Shown in pieces: positions 58,475 through 64,000 of a stretch of DNA of 64,000 nucleotides. Each line of letters starts with the position of its first letter. Position 1 is the first letter of the stretch. Origin of the DNA: Blasia pusilla (lineage: Eukaryota; Marchantiophyta; Marchantiopsida; Blasiales); NCBI GenBank assembly GCA_050084515.1, contig CM114271.1:59210001-59274000 (forward strand), given 5' to 3'. The notes below the pieces were generated by a model. That model was not told the DNA's origin, searched no databases, and saw only the letters and a program-made list of their open reading frames with translations. A program made the position numbers and the translations under genes.

Positions 58475-60989
58475 ATTCCGCTTGCCTGCCTTGAAGCGTC
58501 CTCTACTCTCGAGGCAATTTTCTCACGGCCAACTGTTTTCGTAAGCTTTTGATCAATGCATCTGGAAACGCCCGTGCCACAACTGGAAACTCCAGATCAC
58601 TGTAGAAAAACCTCCTCGAAATTGCGACAATAATCCTTCCGATCCAGCGCTCCGCATCATCAAACCTACGCAAACATTCCAAGTTACACCTTTCAAAGTA
58701 CTATTGATGCTCTTAACAATTCTGACGTACGACAGACTGATAAGGCTGCTCCCCTCCCGAACAGCGCTCCAAATTTTGGGCATCTCTTTGCTCCCAGCCT
58801 CATCATCACACCTTCATAACGATTGAGTGAATCGCAGATTGAGATACTGGACATAAGTAAGGCTCAATCAATCGCACGTACCAAACCTTTGTTTGACGCG
58901 GGACGATGCTACAAATGAATGAATTCCTTCCCACGAGAGAACTCATTATTTGTTAAATCCCCACGAGAGAAACTCAACGTTTCACAACACTGCGACGCAG
59001 CCAAGGTACTACCGTGCCCTAGTTTGACAGTGGCGGAGGAATGGGTGCTGAAGGGACAAGTGAAGAGTCCACTATCTAATATGAGAGAGATTCTCTATCG
59101 CTGTGAGGGCTAGCGAAAATAAGCGTTGGCGCGGGGATTCCCAGGTTGGAGCTGATAAGCACATCTTAACACAGTCGACCTTACCTGAATTATGACCTCA
59201 ACAAACTTAAAATAATTCGACAGTGCTGCACCCTTTGAACTTGAATAGACTATTTAACGGGAGACTTAAACCCGTAACTCTAGCTTTGTGCGTTCGTTAT
59301 AGGGGAGGGTTTCGGTGTCTCTGCTAGAGAATATTTCAATCGTACGACCAATCAGTGGATTGAGGTTTAGTGTGCTGCTTGAGGAAGACCTTTCTCGTAT
59401 TGAAAGAATCCGATTGCTAAAAAATATAGTTGCTGCTCTAGCGGACATATGACTCTAAAGTTTGATGGTATAATTCAAACGCTTCACATGTTCAAGACAG
59501 ATCGGAGAAAATCCGAGAAAGGTACCGCCACCAAAGCTATGGATCATAGCTCGCAATTTCCCAGTCTGTCAACGTGCGATCCATGGACTGGCTGGCCACA
59601 CGCAAAGGAAGACACTGCGGACATCAATTTTTCGTTCTTCGCCATAAAATACTCGCAGACATCCGATTCTTACGGCGGCGAACAACCGAGTCCATACATC
59701 AGTAAAATCCTTCCACAACGACCTTCGACGACAAAGGTTCGGGAAGAGAGTAAATACAGAGAAGAAAGCAAACCTAGTCGTTGTAAGGCTGATGACCAAA
59801 GATGCCCTCTATTGGCATCCCACTTCCATGGAAGCATAGGCTCATCCTGATCGTACGTGTCGTGCTTCCGAAGAAACTATCGGATCACGAATTTACCTGA
59901 TGACCGGATAACACTCCTCGACCGTCAATAAAGTCCTGCAGAACGTTAACACATGCGTCTCACAACTGCATTGAGATGCGTCCAATTCCGTCCCACAACT
60001 TGCGGATCACCTGATCAGATTAGGCAGACGAAAATAACGCGCACCTGTCCGGCTTTCCAGTGTTTCCAATGGTTTAAAACCTGAAAACAAATTCCATAAA
60101 ATTAGGTGGCCAGCTTAATGCCTATTTGGGAGGAGGCTCCCTTCAGATTTCAGACTTGGGAGACGCTAAAGGAACAAAATCGGAAAACAAACTGCCCGGG
60201 TTTCGTTTCCAGTCACTGACGTGGTTCACTCGTTTCTAATCACTTAGTCTGGTGGCCATAGCTCTTCAATCAATGAACGACCCGGTTGCATCTGTTTTCT
60301 TTTTCATTTGGTAGTCGCGGTACGCTCTTTTCTTCCTTCACATTTTAATCTGTCGGCTCTGCCGACTGACACGCAGCACGCAAGCGTCGAATCAACCTCT
60401 ATTCGGAACTCTGGGCTGGCAGCCAGTCGAAATATCCCAAAACGCCAAATTGGGCAACCATTGGTACCGGCATCAACCTCGCACAGGTACTCCTCCCCCC
60501 CTTGCTCCTAGGCCACATCGCACCTGCCGACTGCCGAAAAGATTCCACCCGCAATTTGGTGCGCGAGAGCAGAGGAACAGACCTCCCTTCCATCCTCCTC
60601 CCCTGCAACGCTTCAAACCGAAAGGGGAAAAAAGAGGGCTTCTCTATTCCCTTGGGAATGGAAGGTTCGGACGTCCGGAAGTTCTCTAGAATTGTTTAGA
60701 AAATTTATACTATTCGGAGTATGCTTTTTTATTCACACGGAATTTAGTGCTTGGGATGACGGGGCAGAAGAAAAGATTTTACTATATAAAAGAAATTTGA
60801 ATTCGGGTGCATCATGATTATCGGTCAGTAAGTAGTAATAATAGTGTAAAAGGAAGGGAGGGGCGGTTTACTCTTTTGGGACAGGTGAAAGTTATTTATT
60901 GGAGTTAGGGCGAAGTAACATGAAACACTCGTAGTAACGGATCCTCTGCGGGAGGCGGTGCGAGCCCAAGTGGTGGCACAAGGGAGATT
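58475..60989. other. Upstream of the TMEM53-like gene; no gene supported
   Basis: Probable promoter and 5' UTR up to about 58900. The 133-codon frame at 59449-59850 and those near 60308-60699 have no domain, splice context or recognisable relatives. Confidence 0.4.
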
Positions 60990-61350
60990 GTTATAAGAAA
61001 CGGCGGCGGCAGCAGCGATCAAGAAGACCCACATTTATAGTCGACTTCATGACGGACATCGATTTATCCCCCTAGCCATTGAGATGTACGGGGCTATGGG
61101 GGAGAGGTTTGACTCGTTCCTTACGGATTGCGCCAATCATCTCCGGTCGAGAAATGAGTTGTCCTTAGCCACTGCGATATTTTATTGTAGGCAACGGGTC
61201 TCCATAGCTTTGCAGCGTGCCCAGGCAAATGGGCTTTTGCGGCGGGCTCAGGCGATTGGAGATGCCTATGCTAGAGGCCCACTTAGTAGTAGTCATAGTT
61301 CTGTAGGTGTTGCTGATATTGTCTCTGCTGTTGGTGATTTTGGTCGTTAG
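60990..61350 (+). pseudogene. C-terminal tail of a reverse-transcriptase-type ORF
   Basis: A single open frame reads AAAAAIKKTHIYSRLHDGHR, FIPLAIEMYGAMGERFDSFL, and YCRQRVSIALQRAQA, then ends at TAG 61348-61350. The (F/V)xPLAxExYG...DCA...FxRQRVSIALQRAQA pattern is common at the C-terminus of reverse-transcriptase-bearing ORFs in eukaryotic genomes, downstream of the polymerase. No polymerase motifs lie upstream here, so only a fragment remains. Assignment to a particular retroelement class is not possible. Confidence 0.45.
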
Positions 61351-61535
61351 GGGGGAAAGCCCCCTTCTTTCTCCTCGGGGCTGGTTTTGGCCTCTTGAGG
61401 TTTTTTTTGGCTCTCTATGCCCCCTCATTTATATCGCTATGGGTTTCCCATCCTATTTTCTATAGATTATTACATTTCTTTTGAAACACTTCTCGGAAGT
61501 GATTTGTTATGCTAGGGTCCTCTAATTTAATTTAA

Positions 61536-61797
61536 CTAGTGTGCACCACGGGAGCGTAGAGACTAGCCAAGTTGCACGCACCGAGTTTCACATGTTAAGT
61601 AGAGAGGTGTTTATAAATAAAAAGACACTCTCCAATAATATAAATTATATATAATTATTAAATTTTCAAAAAATTATTTATTTAAATTTTATTTTATATG
61701 ATAGATGTCAATGGTATGCGTAATATATTCAAAAAGATACGGGTTGATCTCTCAAGATGTCATGATTTGAGAAACGGTCTTCTAATAATAGTATAGA
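61536..61797 (-). mobile_element. Short non-autonomous Helitron (about 262 bp)
   Basis: The minus strand starts TCTATACTATTATTAGAAG at 61797, preceded by A, and ends CTAG at 61539-61536 followed by T. The 3' hairpin (CCCGTGGTGCAC) is decayed. Start resembles 49133. Confidence 0.5.
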
Positions 61798-64000
61798 TTA
61801 AAAAAGTATTTCTAATATAAAAATCATATTCAAGAATTTATTTGATTGACCTTAATTATTTGAATTTAATTATGTATACCCAATAAGTAAACATATATTT
61901 TCAAAGTTGACATGGTTGAATTATCCAATTTAATAGGTACTAAACTGAATTAAAAATTTTAATGGGTATCAATTGAATGAAAGAATTAAATATTTATTTT
62001 TTGCTTTGCTAATTTGGATGAGATTTTGATGTAGAGCACAAAGGGCTACTCGCAGGTCAACTTGTCCTGATTTGAATCCAATCAACCGCACCAAGTTTTG
62101 TTGAGATCCTTCTTCCTTTTATACATGTTAGGGGTTACAAAATGTAAAAACATTTCTAGAAAAATTCTAGACACTTTCAAACACCAAATAAGTTAATTCA
62201 AGATTTTATAATTTTAATTTATTCAATATTTTAAATTTAATCATGGAAAATTTAAGGTTTAGATTCTCTATATTAGTTCATGTAATTTTTAATGAATAAT
62301 TTATTAATTTATTAATTATTAAATTTTTGATATTTTTATTAAATTTTTATTTGATTCAATTTACTACTTGATTTATTTCCATATCTTGCACTAGCCATTT
62401 AATGTAAATGTCATATCTACTTTTTTCAATTTCAAAGTGGATAAAAAAGTTTTAGTGAAGATTTTCATATACTTTTTTTGCCACATCACACAAAGTTTTA
62501 ACCCCAAAATCTATTTTTCCATTGAAACCCTCCTAAGAGCGAAGGGGCTAGGCCATTTTTTATCTTCATGATGTGTTGCTTTTTTTCACTAAACTTTTCT
62601 CCAAGATGCATATGACCATAAGAACTCCTTTGTGTGCTAATTGTTGCCGACCAGGTTGAGAAAAAAGACACCATATCTCATTAAATATTAAAAAACACCA
62701 CTAGATTCAGAAACATGCAAAAGGAAACCTTTCCGATTTCCGTTCAAAATAGAAGAGAGTGATAGTCCTCATATGTGAACTAACACGAGATCCCAAAGCT
62801 ATGTGGAAAAGACATTGATATAGGTAGTCCACGCGCACTTGAGAATTGTTATATGATCTTGTGAGAAAAGTGGTATCGATGGTCCACACGTGGAAATCAC
62901 CATCGGAACCAAATCTCTCATGCATCATCAAATCTCTTGCATGCCATCGATTCTTATGAAAACTCAACACTTTCCAAAAGATATGAGCGATTACAAAGAA
63001 TCTTTTAGGAGTTTTCTTCATACAAGCTCCATTTTAGGCCATATTTTGACAACTTTATTCCATTTTTTGAGTCGCTTGCGACTATGAATTCCTCATTCAT
63101 CGATTCATATGTACTGGCCTTTGATTTCTCCACATTCAATTTTTCCTTCCAAAAAATTCACTCCTATCCAAATTTCATCATGTTTAGCATAATATCAACA
63201 ACAAACCATTCAAAAAGTAGCACGGAAGTGGCCATGCACATGCTCATTTTCCCCACTTAATCATGTCACAATGTACTCTAATTCCTAACCATCTTCTCAT
63301 GTGTCCGTCACCCACCAATGTGATGTCAATGGATCCTCTTTGAAGATATTTTCATAGGAAATTGAGAAGTCTCCCCCTCTTCAAAATTCCTCTCAAATTT
63401 GTTGTATTTCTACAATCTTGATTTCAAGAACTTTGTTGCCGCATATATTCCCCCATGATCAGAATTTATAATTCTTGACACAATGATAATCATGATGAAC
63501 ATCTAATAATGTATTATGCAAGAAATTCACTCCCAATTTTCTTTCACTATTAAGAAGCAACGTGCTTCATTGTTAGATGTATAAATTGACTACAATCTAT
63601 AAATCTAAATTCAAAATTTATAAATATACGAAGAGCAAAAACTTCATGTTTGTTTCCTCCACATTTACACGGCATGCTTTCAATCTAAGTAAAAGACTCA
63701 AATATAACATACAAATGTGTGATCTCAATATTATTCATGATTCACTCTTAGCTGAAGAGACTCCATGCTCAATTTAATAGCACAATCTTACTAGAATGTA
63801 CCATAGATCCTACTCTTAGGGGTTAATACCTAAATAAGGGCTCCAAATGAGCCTCCTTAAGGATGTATCCCCTTTGGAAAGTATATACCCTTTCATCAAC
63901 TCAATGGTAGCATGTGTGCAAAGGTTACTACAACCAATAGATCAATATCAACTTGGGGTACACTATGTATTCCCCTCAACCAAATATACATCTAATCTGA
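61798..64000. other. AT-rich intergenic DNA, no gene
   Basis: Very AT-rich (61620-62400 especially) with no recognisable coding sequence. The 104-codon minus-strand frame at 62707-63021 has no domain. Confidence 0.5.

Noticed and set aside
59449-59850. 133-codon plus-strand frame
   Set aside because: No recognisable motif; a strong reading on the opposite strand and no splice context.
62707-63021. 104-codon minus-strand frame
   Set aside because: AT-rich DNA without domain; FHVWTIDTTFLT hints at nothing I can name.
1-64000. CRISPR arrays, tRNA or rRNA genes, bacterial operons
   Set aside because: No regularly spaced repeats, cloverleaf or rRNA sequence was recognised, and gene structure is eukaryotic throughout.

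Overview
The window is nuclear DNA of a land plant. Genes are intron-rich with GT..AG introns of about 100-900 bp, a MUR3-type GT47 glycosyltransferase is present, and the mobile DNA is typical of plants (a Ty3/gypsy LTR element, Helitrons with TCTATA... starts and CTAR ends). Nothing bacterial is seen. A DNA-methyltransferase-bearing gypsy element recalls elements known from charophyte algae, so a non-seed (bryophyte or lycophyte grade) plant is a reasonable guess, but the sequence alone does not settle it.

Layout. 1-1745 (+): 3' half of a CCDC22 gene. 5635-9038 (+): a nine-exon, probably plastid-targeted aldo/keto reductase. 10165-10501: a degenerate tandem repeat and a Helitron 3' end. 10757-12199 (-): an intronless exostosin/GT47 gene. 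14551-24950: a duplicated Helitron-like repeat into whose second copy a 9.8-kb LTR retrotransposon is inserted (15038-24870). 24900-30300: AT-rich, gene-poor repeat debris. 30603-36247 (-): a complete 15-exon mitochondrial serine hydroxymethyltransferase. About 37970-47084 (-): a decayed Helitron with RepHel coding (HUH nuclease plus Pif1-type helicase) and, within its likely limits, a captured exon of a host gene. 47629-52000: Helitron termini, diverged repeats and strong hairpins. 53306-54013 (+): a frameshifted pseudogene. 55640-58474 (-): a six-exon TMEM53/DUF829 hydrolase gene. 60990-61350: tail of a reverse-transcriptase-type ORF. 61536-61797: a short Helitron.

The four host genes and the TMEM53-like gene are unrelated housekeeping or cell-wall genes and form no pathway together. 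The coherent system here is the retrotransposon. Beside Gag, protease, RT, RNase H and integrase it encodes a C5 cytosine DNA methyltransferase, placed between protease and RT, and a C-terminal PHD finger where chromoviruses carry a chromodomain. This copy is dead. Its premature stops are all TAG or TGA, as expected from C-to-T decay at methylated CG and CHG sites, although its LTRs differ at only about 1% of positions. Its LTR layout is also abnormal (484 bp - internal - 137 - 484 - 137).
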